A stretch of 6,625 nt of DNA from Caulobacteraceae bacterium (GCA_025351125.1 JANXWN010000464.1:1-6625); one strand, 5' to 3'. Shown: positions 1-5,288, numbered from the stretch's first letter. Translations and numbers: made by a program. Notes: generated by a model from the letters alone, not told the origin.

Positions 1-101
1 ATCTGTTGCGCGAAATGCAACGGCGAGACGTCCGTTACGGTCTGGAAACCATGTGCATCGGCGGCGGTCAGGGTATAGCGGCGGTCTTCGAGGCGGCGTA
101 A
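1..101 (+). CDS. Acetyl-CoA acetyltransferase (thiolase), C-terminal end only
   Basis: The frame beginning at base 3 is open from the window edge and stops at TAA 99-101, giving 32 residues that end in [18 protein letters not shown]. This is the C-terminal signature of thiolase-superfamily acetyl-CoA C-acetyltransferases. The Cys in MCIGGG is the second catalytic cysteine, which acts as acid/base in Claisen condensation of two acetyl-CoA to acetoacetyl-CoA or in the reverse cleavage. The family is usually about 390 residues, so more than 90% lies outside the window. The close match to the biosynthetic (PhaA/AtoB-like) tail suggests PHB or fatty-acid metabolism, but the exact paralogue cannot be told from the tail. 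The stop lies 21 bases before the selU start, so read-through into selU is possible, although the functions are unrelated. Confidence 0.88.
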   Translation, partial: LLREMQRRDVRYGLETMCIGGGQGIAAVFEAA

Positions 102-102
102 C

Positions 103-121
103 CCCGCATCGCGAGAGCCCA
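103..121 (+). repeat. Leader block upstream of selU, shared with selD
   Basis: CCCGCATC (103-110), two bases, then GAGAGCCCA (113-121) lie directly before the selU ATG at 123. The same two blocks, separated by three bases, lie directly before the selD start (1339-1358). GAGAG is the only Shine-Dalgarno-like sequence here, so the block probably includes the ribosome binding site. None of the other starts in the window has it. Confidence 0.55.
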
Positions 122-122
122 A

Positions 123-1232
123 ATGATCCCCACCCTCGAGCAAACCGATCCCGCGGCGCTCAAGGTTTTCGACGACATCATCGACGTGCGCAGTCCCGCC
201 GAATTCGCCGAGGATCACCTGCCCGGGGCAATCAACCTTCCGGTGCTCGATAACGATCAACGCGCCCGCGTCGGCACGATTTATGTTCAAGAGTCGCGCA
301 TGTTGGCGCGAAGGATCGGCGCGGCTCTCGTGGCGCGCAATATAGCGGCGCATTTGGACGGTGCCTTGCAGGAAAAACCCGCCTCATACGCCCCCCTGGT
401 TTATTGCTGGCGCGGCGGCCAGCGTTCTACAGCCATGGCCACGGTTTTGACGCAGGTGGGGTGGCGCCCGAGCCTGCTCGCCGGCGGCTATCGCACCTAT
501 CGACGGCGCGTGACGAGCGCGCTTTATCAGACGTCGGACTCTTTAAGCGTTGTGTTGCTCGACGGCTTTACCGGATCGGCCAAGACCGAAATCCTACATC
601 GATTAGCTACGTTGGGTTTGCAAATTATCGATCTGGAGGGATTGGCGGATCATCGCGGATCGCTGTTCGGTGGCCACGCGGCGCGCGCTCAGCCCAGTCA
701 AAAGCTGTTCGAGTCTCGCCTCATGCACGCCCTGGAACAACTCGATCCTCGGCGGCCGGTCGTCGTCGAAGCCGAATCCAGCAAGATTGGCGAGATCAAT
801 CTGCCCCCGGGCTTGTGGAAATCCATGTCGGCGGCGCCGCGCATCGAGATCCGCGCCCCGCGGCCTGAACGCGCCCGCTACCTTACCACGGCCTACCGCG
901 ATATTATGGGTGACATCGACGCCTTGAACGCCGCCCTCGCCAAATTGCCTCGCCATTTGGGCGCCGAACAACGTGCGGCCTGGCGCGCCTTGGCGCAAGC
1001 CGGCGAGTTTTGCGCCTTGGCCGAAAGCCTGATCGAACAGCATTACGATCCGGCATACGAGCGCTCGCGCCGACAAGACGTGCGCCCGTCGTTGGGGGTG
1101 GTCACCGTCGATGCCCTCGACGTTACGGAGATCAATCGAGCGGCGCGGGACGTGGCGGCGACATTGCTGGCTTCGCCTCCCCGGGAAGACGTCCCGGCGA
1201 AGGCCGGCAAGGGGGCCAACCCGACTGCGTAA
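123..1232 (+). CDS. selU: tRNA 2-selenouridine synthase SelU (MnmH)
   Basis: This 369-residue protein matches the usual 360-370 of SelU/MnmH, also known as YbbB. The enzyme replaces sulfur by selenium at wobble 2-thiouridine in tRNAs for Lys, Glu and Gln, using selenophosphate and passing through a geranylated intermediate. Residues about 14-130 are a rhodanese domain (DVRSPAEFAEDHLPGAINLP) with the catalytic loop YCWRGGQRS; the active Cys is C95, equivalent to E. coli C97. Residues about 142-345 form the P-loop domain, with the Walker A region GFTGSAKT (148-155), DLEGLADHRGSLFGG, and VEAESSKIG (215-223). The Walker A carries Ala where the consensus has Gly before Lys. The tail after about residue 348 is encoded by a palindromic repeat and looks non-native. 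ATG 123 is chosen for full domain coverage; a weak GAGAG lies upstream. SelD follows 125 bases downstream and supplies the selenophosphate. Confidence 0.96.
   Translation: MIPTLEQTDPAALKVFDDIIDVRSPAEFAEDHLPGAINLPVLDNDQRARVGTIYVQESRMLARRIGAALVARNIAAHLDGALQEKPASYAPLVYCWRGGQRSTAMATVLTQVGWRPSLLAGGYRTYRRRVTSALYQTSDSLSVVLLDGFTGSAKTEILHRLATLGLQIIDLEGLADHRGSLFGGHAARAQPSQKLFESRLMHALEQLDPRRPVVVEAESSKIGEINLPPGLWKSMSAAPRIEIRAPRPERARYLTTAYRDIMGDIDALNAALAKLPRHLGAEQRAAWRALAQAGEFCALAESLIEQHYDPAYERSRRQDVRPSLGVVTVDALDVTEINRAARDVAATLLASPPREDVPAKAGKGANPTA
1166..1208 (+). repeat. Palindromic repeat inside the 3' end of selU
   Basis: CTTCGCC (1171-1177) pairs with GGCGAAG (1196-1202), and GGGA (1183-1186) pairs with TCCC (1192-1195), leaving an AGACG loop and a 5-base bulge (1178-1182). 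After one bulged base (1203) the stem extends with GCTGG (1166-1170) against CCGGC (1204-1208), one pair being U-G. The sequence encodes SelU residues about 348-362, including VPAKAG; the opposite strand reads PAFAGT. Interspersed palindromes with these translations are common in alphaproteobacterial genomes. I infer an eroded copy that supplies the end of selU. Confidence 0.6.
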
Positions 1233-1357
1233 TAGGCCCGCCGGCGCCGCTGCCCCCTCGTCTCGGCGAAAAAAAACACACCGAGCCACTTCCCCCACCA
1301 GGCGAAGAGACGCAAAACACGCTGCGGTAACTCGATTGCCCGCATCACCGAGAGCCC
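1233..1357. other. selU-selD intergenic region with alternative hairpins
   Basis: These 125 bases contain no plausible gene. An A8 run lies at 1269-1276. CTCGG (1262-1266) can pair with CCGAG (1281-1285) across a 14-base loop that holds the A run. A longer-range pairing, CGTCTC (1259-1264) with GAGACG (1307-1312), uses overlapping bases, so the two structures exclude each other. There is no hairpin followed by a U tract, so no intrinsic terminator is evident and read-through from selU into selD is plausible. The stretch may instead be more degraded repeat material. Confidence 0.4.
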
Positions 1358-1358
1358 A
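1339..1358 (+). repeat. Leader block upstream of selD, shared with selU
   Basis: CCCGCATC (1339-1346), three bases, then GAGAGCCCA (1350-1358), whose last A is the first base of the selD ATG. It matches the block at 103-121 in all 17 bases, with a spacer one base longer. It contains the only Shine-Dalgarno-like sequence for selD (GAGAG). Confidence 0.55.
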
Positions 1359-2407
1359 TGACAGACACGGTACGTCTTACCTCCTTGGCCCACGGCGGCG
1401 GTTGTGGTTGCAAGCTCTCGCCGGGGGTGTTGCGCGACATCCTCGCGGGCATGCCGGTGGCCGATCAGTTCAAGGACCTGGTGGTGGGGACCGAGACGAG
1501 CGACGACGCGGCGGTTTGGCGCTTGAATGACCAACAGGCCTTGGTGGCGACCACCGATTTTTTCATGCCGGTGGTGGACGATCCGCGCGACTTCGGCCGC
1601 ATAGCCGCGACCAACGCCCTTTCCGACGTTTACGCCATGGGCGCGACGCCAATTTTTGCTCTGGCGATCGTCGGCATGCCGGTAGGCCAATTGCCGGTCG
1701 AGACCATCGCGGCGATCCTGGAGGGCGGCGCGTCGGTGTGCGCTGCGGCGGGAATTCCCGTGGCGGGCGGCCATTCCATCGACAGCGTCGAGCCGATTTA
1801 TGGCCTGGTGGCCTTGGGGCTAGTTCACCCCAGGCGGCTGTTAAAAAACAGCACGGCTCGCGCGGGCGACGTCTTGATTCTTACCAAGGCGTTGGGCGTT
1901 GGCGTCCTGAGCGCGGCGTTTAAGCAGGGTCGATTGGAGCCGGCCGGCTACGAAGCGCTGATCGAGTCGACGACCCAGCTGAACACGCTCGGCGCTGAAC
2001 TTCCTGACATTGCGGGCGTGCATGCGGTCACCGACGTCACCGGTTTCGGACTGCTTGGCCATACCCTGGAAATGTGTCGTGGGGCAGGATTGACCGCCTA
2101 TGTCGGGGAACAGCCCCCACTCCTGACCAGCGTCGAAACCTTGGCCCGCGCCGGCGTGCGCACCGGCGCGGCGACCCGCAATTGGGACAGCTACGGCGAT
2201 GCGGTGCGCCTGCACCCCGCGCTGGCATCCTGGCGCCGCGACGTGCTCAGCGATCCGCAAACCAGCGGTGGTCTGCTGATTGCCGTCGACCCGGAGGCGG
2301 AAAGCGAAGTTTTATCTCTCGCTCGTCGCCGCGGGTTTCAGACCGCGGCGAGAGTGGGACGCCTGGGCCGTGGCGCGCCCATCGTCGTCGTTGGTGGAGC
2401 GGTCTAG
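1358..2407 (+). CDS. selD: Selenide, water dikinase SelD (selenophosphate synthetase, Cys form)
   Basis: SelD converts selenide, ATP and water to selenophosphate, AMP and phosphate in the cytoplasm. The 349-residue length is normal for the family. The N-terminal signature SLAHGGGCGCKLSPGVL carries the catalytic pair C16 and K19, equivalent to C17 and K20 of E. coli SelD. The metal and ATP ligands follow with the same one-residue offset: D50 (TSDDAAV), D67 (TTDFF), N86 and D90 (NALSD), and D226 in VTDVTGFGLLGHT. GGHS at 137-140 is also typical. All key residues are present, so the enzyme should be active. The active-site residue is Cys encoded by a normal codon, so SelD itself does not need the Sec machinery. 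It probably feeds SelU, encoded just upstream in the same orientation. ATG 1358 is chosen because it gives the standard N-terminus; only a weak GAGAG precedes it. Confidence 0.97.
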   Translation: MTDTVRLTSLAHGGGCGCKLSPGVLRDILAGMPVADQFKDLVVGTETSDDAAVWRLNDQQALVATTDFFMPVVDDPRDFGRIAATNALSDVYAMGATPIFALAIVGMPVGQLPVETIAAILEGGASVCAAAGIPVAGGHSIDSVEPIYGLVALGLVHPRRLLKNSTARAGDVLILTKALGVGVLSAAFKQGRLEPAGYEALIESTTQLNTLGAELPDIAGVHAVTDVTGFGLLGHTLEMCRGAGLTAYVGEQPPLLTSVETLARAGVRTGAATRNWDSYGDAVRLHPALASWRRDVLSDPQTSGGLLIAVDPEAESEVLSLARRRGFQTAARVGRLGRGAPIVVVGGAV

Positions 2408-2483
2408 CGCGATATCCAAATATGGCTTAGCCGTGCGGGCGCCGGCTTCGTCGGCAATTCGCTCCTCAGTCTAAGGGTCTCCA

Positions 2484-2738
2484 ATGAAATCGAAACTGAT
2501 TGTCGCGACGCTCGCGCTTGGGCTTGTCGCCAACGGCGCCAGCGCCGGTTGCCTCGGCGGCGCCGTTGTCGGCGGCGTCGCGGGCCATATGGCTCACCAC
2601 CACGCTGTCGCCGGCGCGATCGGCGGCTGCATCGTCGGCCACGAATTGGCTGTGCACAAAAAGAAGCGACTCGCAGCGCAACGCGCCGCCGCGAGAGCCG
2701 CGGCCACGCCGTCCGGGGCGATGGCGCCTGCCCACTAG
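2484..2738 (+). CDS. Small secreted glycine-zipper-like protein
   Basis: This 84-residue protein of unknown function starts at an ATG with AAGGG (2473-2477) six bases upstream. Residues 1-21 form a Sec signal peptide: MKSK, a hydrophobic core, then ASA before the probable cleavage site. C23 follows, but SAGC is a poor lipobox because position -3 is Ser, so a periplasmic protein is favoured over a lipoprotein. Residues 25-53 form a glycine-rich segment with small-residue spacing (GGAVVGGVAG, then AVAGAIGGCIVG) around a His cluster at 35-40. This resembles the glycine-zipper proteins common in Proteobacteria. Two Cys remain after cleavage (C23, C49) and could form a disulfide. The tail is basic and Ala-rich (KKKRLAAQRAAARAAA), then Pro/Ala-rich. 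It lies 76 bases after selD; no functional link to selenium can be shown. Confidence 0.8.
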   Translation: MKSKLIVATLALGLVANGASAGCLGGAVVGGVAGHMAHHHAVAGAIGGCIVGHELAVHKKKRLAAQRAAARAAATPSGAMAPAH

Positions 2739-2756
2739 CCAGCCGTTTGTCGATCC

Positions 2757-2790
2757 TGTCCAAGGTGGTGCGTTCACGCCGCCTTGGACA
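2757..2790 (+). terminator. Strong 14-bp hairpin, possible terminator or RNA-stability element
   Basis: Bases 2757-2770 pair with 2777-2790 around the loop CGTTCA. Twelve pairs are Watson-Crick and two are U-G (2766 with 2781, 2769 with 2778) when read as + strand RNA. On the - strand these two would be A-C mismatches, so the structure fits a + strand transcript best. It begins 18 bases after the stop of the small secreted protein. No U tract follows (TCTCCTATGTTAAAA), so efficient intrinsic termination is uncertain; 3'-end protection or processing is equally possible. Confidence 0.5.
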
Positions 2791-2825
2791 TCTCCTATGT
2801 TAAAACCACCGACAGGGAAGACCCG

Positions 2826-3923
2826 ATGCCCACCGCAAGTCTGGATTTTCTGGTTGCGCTTGACGACCTGCGTCGCACCCGATGGACAAAAACCCCACTG
2901 TCGGCCTTGACGGACGGTCAGGCTCGCCTCGCCGTCGATCACTTCGCCTTCACCGCTAACAACATCACCTACGCCGCGTTCGGCGGCGCGATGGGTTATT
3001 GGGATTTCTTTCCCGCGCCGGAAGGGTGGGGCCGGGTGCCGGTGTGGGGCTTCGCCGACGTCGCCGAAAGCCGGGTGGCCGGTCTGGCGGTCGGTGAACG
3101 AATTTACGGCTACTTCCCGATGTCGAGCGATTTGATCGTCAATGTGGACAAGCTGAGCGCCGGTGGATTTACCGACGCCTCGCCCTGGCGCGCGGCGCGA
3201 GCCGCCGTCTACAATCAGTATTCGCGCATGGCCGCGGACCCGTCATACACCCTTGAGCGCGAGCCGGAGCAGGCGATTCTGCGCCCTCTGTTCATGACAT
3301 CGTTCCTGATCGACGACTTCTTGCATGACAACGCGTTTTTCGGCGCAAAAACGGTTTTGATCTCCAGCGCCTCGAGCAAGACCTCGTTGGGTCTTGCATT
3401 TACTCTCAAACGCGCGGCGCGGCCCGGCATCGAGACCGTCGGCTTGACCTCGGCCGCCAACGCCGCCCTGGTGCATCGCACGGGCTATTATGATCGCGTC
3501 GTCCTGTATGACGCTATCGGCGCCCTGCCGGTCGGCCCGTCGGTGTTTGTGGACATCGCCGGCGGCGAGAGCGTACGCGCCGCCGTCCACACGCGCTTCG
3601 CCGATTCGCTGACCTATAGTTGCGCGGTCGGCGGCACGCATTGGGAAGATCGCGGCGCGAGCGCGGCCTCAGTCAGCCCCTTGCCGGGCCCCCGCCCCGA
3701 AATGTTTTTCGCGCCCTCGCAAATTCAAAAGCGCAACGCCGAGTGGGGGCGTGGCGGGTTGGAGCAGCGGTACGATCCGGCGTGGCAGGATTTCTTGGCC
3801 TCCGTCGCAGGCTGGTTGGAGATGTCCGAGCAGCGCGGGCAAGCCGGAGTCGAGGCGATCTACACCGCCGTGCTGAACGGCAAGGCCGACGCGCGACAGG
3901 GCCTTATGGCCGCGGTGCGATAG
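2826..3923 (+). CDS. DUF2855 family protein, MDR-oxidoreductase-like
   Basis: This protein has 365 residues from ATG 2826. That start is preferred because AGGGAAG lies about seven bases upstream. A TTG at 2784 would add 14 residues but falls inside the hairpin at 2757-2790 and has no ribosome binding site. The sequence fits the DUF2855 family, whose function is unknown. The N-terminal half looks like the GroES-like domain of medium-chain dehydrogenases: NNITYAAFGGAMGYWDFFPA (45-64), then a strand-turn pattern ending GERIYGYFP (90-98). The C-terminal half looks like a Rossmann fold: KTVLISSASSKTSLG (175-189) stands where a GxGxxG loop would be, and VFVDIAGG (240-247) is a later strand. No zinc-binding Cys set is seen. 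A cytoplasmic NAD(P)-type oxidoreductase is plausible but unproven, and the substrate is unknown. It converges on the gene at 3988-4359. Confidence 0.85.
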   Translation: MPTASLDFLVALDDLRRTRWTKTPLSALTDGQARLAVDHFAFTANNITYAAFGGAMGYWDFFPAPEGWGRVPVWGFADVAESRVAGLAVGERIYGYFPMSSDLIVNVDKLSAGGFTDASPWRAARAAVYNQYSRMAADPSYTLEREPEQAILRPLFMTSFLIDDFLHDNAFFGAKTVLISSASSKTSLGLAFTLKRAARPGIETVGLTSAANAALVHRTGYYDRVVLYDAIGALPVGPSVFVDIAGGESVRAAVHTRFADSLTYSCAVGGTHWEDRGASAASVSPLPGPRPEMFFAPSQIQKRNAEWGRGGLEQRYDPAWQDFLASVAGWLEMSEQRGQAGVEAIYTAVLNGKADARQGLMAAVR

Positions 3924-3987
3924 CGCTGACTGACGGGTGACCAGGGCGGTTACGCCAAAAGCGGTCTGCTCTTGGGCGGCGGCGCGC
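3924..3987. other. Short convergent intergenic gap
   Basis: These 64 bases separate the stops of the DUF2855 gene and the epoxide-hydrolase-like gene. The only structure seen is a weak 4-bp hairpin, GGCG-GTTA-CGCC, followed by AAAA. It is too small to call a terminator with any confidence for either gene. Confidence 0.3.
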
Positions 3988-4359
3988 TTAGGCCATCTGC
4001 GCTTGAAACCCCGCGACGTCGAAATAGTCACGCCAAGCGCTGATCAAGCCCGCCTGAAACTCGAACACCCCCATGACCGGAATGGTCAGGGTTCTTGCGC
4101 CCATGACGAAGACGTCGGTGCGCTCGGTCAACACCGCGCCGCCGGCGGTTTGGGCGATGTGATGGACGGTCCACGCGATGCGATCGGCGCCGGCGACAAA
4201 CGGAATCAGCATTTGGCCGATGGCATCGCGCCCGCGCGAGTCGGACATGCCGACGTTCACATAGCGCGCGTCGATGGTCATGCACGCGAGGATCGCCTCG
4301 ACGTCCCGCGCCCCCCAAGCAGCGAAAAATTGCATCGTCAGATCGGTATTCGTCGTCAC
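3988..4359 (-). CDS. Limonene-1,2-epoxide hydrolase-like protein (NTF2/SnoaL fold)
   Basis: This 123-residue protein starts at GTG (4357-4359 on the + strand), with AAGGA nine bases upstream; the stop is TAA. The pattern fits the limonene-epoxide hydrolase catalytic-domain family, a cone-shaped NTF2-like fold that opens epoxides to diols. In Rhodococcus limonene epoxide hydrolase the active site is Y53, N55, R99, D101 and D132. Here YVN gives Y33 and N35, ERTD gives R80 and D82, and WRDYFD gives D111 (or D114), so the whole set appears to be present. MGVFEF (96-101) before the last strand is also typical. An epoxide hydrolase is therefore more likely than a non-catalytic SnoaL-like protein; steroid delta-isomerase-like relatives remain possible. 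No signal peptide is seen, so it is cytoplasmic. The substrate is unknown. It is divergent from the DUF1272 gene. Confidence 0.82.
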   Translation of the reverse strand: MTTNTDLTMQFFAAWGARDVEAILACMTIDARYVNVGMSDSRGRDAIGQMLIPFVAGADRIAWTVHHIAQTAGGAVLTERTDVFVMGARTLTIPVMGVFEFQAGLISAWRDYFDVAGFQAQMA

Positions 4360-4376
4360 GGCGATTTTTCCTTGCG

Positions 4377-4401
4377 GGCGATGCGGCTAAAGATCATCGC
4401 C
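4377..4401. promoter_or_regulatory. Dyad in the divergent promoter region, candidate operator
   Basis: GGCGATG (4377-4383) and CATCGCC (4395-4401) form a perfect 7-bp inverted repeat with an 11-base centre. It lies between the divergent starts at 4359 (-) and 4442 (+). A second, overlapping dyad, CGCCG-GA-CGGCG, occupies 4398-4409. The spacing fits a dimeric regulator, but no regulator gene is in the window, and CG-rich 7-bp dyads can arise by chance. Confidence 0.35.
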
Positions 4402-4441
4402 GGACGGCGAGCGTCAAGCCTTTGGACACTTGGAAAACCGT

Positions 4442-4684
4442 ATGCTGATTATAAAACCCAATTGCGAATGTTGCGATATCGACCTGCCGCCTGATAGTCT
4501 CGAGGCGCGTATCTGCACGTTCGAATGCACGTTTTGCGCCACGTGCGCCGACGATCCGCTGAAAGGCGTCTGCCCAAATTGCGGCGGCAACCTCGTCGTG
4601 CGCCCGATCAGGCCCCCGGCGATGCTGGCGAAATATCCGGCCTCGGTCGATCGCGTTCGGCGCGCTAAGTGTGCGGCAATTTAG
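4442..4684 (+). CDS. DUF1272 cysteine-rich, probably zinc-binding protein
   Basis: This 80-residue protein starts at ATG 4442, with GGAA about eight bases upstream. A TTG at 4430 would add only four residues and is not preferred. The sequence fits DUF1272: it opens with a Cys-rich NCECCDIDLPPDS and continues with a second cluster ending CPNCGG. Cys lie at 8, 10, 11, 25, 29, 32, 35, 44 and 47, an arrangement that could hold two zinc ions in a treble-clef or zinc-ribbon-like fold. The conserved tail RPIRPPAMLAKYPAS (54-68) is also characteristic. The molecular function of the family is not known. There is no signal peptide or membrane segment, so it should be cytoplasmic. The C-terminal KCAAI carries an extra Cys at 77 that is outside the core pattern. 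Confidence 0.9.
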   Translation: MLIIKPNCECCDIDLPPDSLEARICTFECTFCATCADDPLKGVCPNCGGNLVVRPIRPPAMLAKYPASVDRVRRAKCAAI

Positions 4685-4692
4685 CTGAAAGC

Positions 4693-4723
4693 TTGCATAG
4701 CCGCAGTGTTGGGGCTTTATATC
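4693..4723 (+). promoter_or_regulatory. Weak candidate promoter for the secreted-protein gene
   Basis: TTGCAT (4693-4698) could act as a -35 element and the AT-rich stretch TTTATATC (4716-4723) as a -10 element, with 17-19 bases between them. Each matches the sigma-70 consensus poorly. The stretch stands out mainly because TTTATAT is unusually AT-rich for this DNA. It would leave a leader of roughly 90 bases before the gene at 4823. Confidence 0.2.
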
Positions 4724-4754
4724 GCGATAGGACGGGGCACACGCCGCGCCATGT

Positions 4755-4771
4755 CTTGGTAAACTTGGTAA
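4755..4771 (+). repeat. Tandem CTTGGTAA repeat upstream of the secreted-protein gene
   Basis: CTTGGTAA occurs twice in direct orientation (4755-4762 and 4764-4771), separated by a single A, giving a 9-base period. It lies about 50 bases before the ATG at 4823, within the probable promoter or leader. Tandem sites of this spacing can bind regulators, but two copies can also arise by simple duplication. Confidence 0.4.
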
Positions 4772-4822
4772 CGACCGAGCCAAAACCGGCCCGGCCAAAT
4801 AGCTCGAAAGGGGAGTTCTATC

Positions 4823-5284
4823 ATGAAACGTACATTTTTTACGGCCGCGCTGGCCTTTGCTGTCGCCTCAAGCGGAGCGTTTGTAAATCTCACCGCGCAA
4901 GGCCAGACCGCTGACCGCGTCTACGACAACGGTCCGGTTTGGACGATCAGCAGGATCGAAACAAAACCAGGCATGTTCAACGACTATATGAAATATGTCT
5001 CCACCTCGTTCACGCAGATCCAGGAGGCGGGTAAAAAGGCCGGATATATTCTCGACTATAAGGTCTTGTCGGTCGACTCGCCGCGCGATCACGAAGCTGA
5101 CGTAATCTTGATGGTCGAGTACAAAAATATGGCGGCCTTCGACCGTTCCTTCGCCGAACAGGATGCCGTTACGTCCACGGTGTTCGGCAGCGTCCCAAAA
5201 TCCAGCCAGGCCGCGGTGGCCCGCGAAAGCATGCGAACCTTAAGAGGGTCGATGACCGCTCGTGAACTGCTGTTCAAAAAATAG
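4823..5284 (+). CDS. Secreted protein of unknown function, dimeric alpha-beta-barrel-like
   Basis: This 153-residue protein has a clear ribosome binding site (AAAGGGGAG) ahead of ATG 4823. The N-terminus MKRTFFTAALAFAVASSGAF is a Sec signal peptide; cleavage could fall after A19, A25 or A30, so the mature protein is periplasmic or secreted, with about 120-135 residues. After cleavage the pattern VWTISRIETKPGMFNDYMKY, a helix, GYILDYKVLS, then DVILMVEYKNMAAFD is the strand-helix-strand layout of the ABM/ferredoxin-like dimeric alpha-beta-barrel proteins. Similar exported proteins annotated only as hypothetical occur in many Gram-negative genomes. No Cys and no recognisable heme or metal motif are seen, so no enzymatic role is proposed. 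It follows the DUF1272 gene after 138 bases and probably has its own promoter. It converges on the MATE gene. Confidence 0.8.
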   Translation: MKRTFFTAALAFAVASSGAFVNLTAQGQTADRVYDNGPVWTISRIETKPGMFNDYMKYVSTSFTQIQEAGKKAGYILDYKVLSVDSPRDHEADVILMVEYKNMAAFDRSFAEQDAVTSTVFGSVPKSSQAAVARESMRTLRGSMTARELLFKK

Positions 5285-5288
5285 CCTA

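Noticed and set aside
404..868. Open frame of 154 codons on the + strand inside selU in another frame
   Set aside because: It lies wholly inside the SelU P-loop and rhodanese coding sequence with no family resemblance.
603..1298. Long open frame of 231 codons on the - strand opposite selU
   Set aside because: It is fully antisense to a well-supported SelU, rich in Arg and Gly as expected for the shadow of GC-rich coding DNA, and has no recognisable family.
1358..1420. Possible selenocysteine codon in selD
   Set aside because: The catalytic position is a normal Cys codon and no in-frame TGA is needed.
1043..1774. Open frame of 243 codons on the - strand spanning the selU end and the selD start
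   Set aside because: It overlaps two confident genes and the repeat between them; the composition is typical of a shadow frame.
2784..2825. Upstream TTG start for the DUF2855 protein
   Set aside because: It lies in the 3' arm of a stable hairpin and lacks a Shine-Dalgarno sequence, whereas ATG 2826 has AGGGAAG at good spacing.
2404..2942. Two - strand open frames opposite the small secreted protein
   Set aside because: The + strand frame has a signal peptide and a good ribosome binding site; the antisense frames are Arg-rich and match nothing.
4669..4914. Open frame of 81 codons overlapping the DUF1272 end and the secreted-protein start
   Set aside because: It runs out of frame through the ribosome binding site and signal-peptide coding of the next gene and has no recognisable features.
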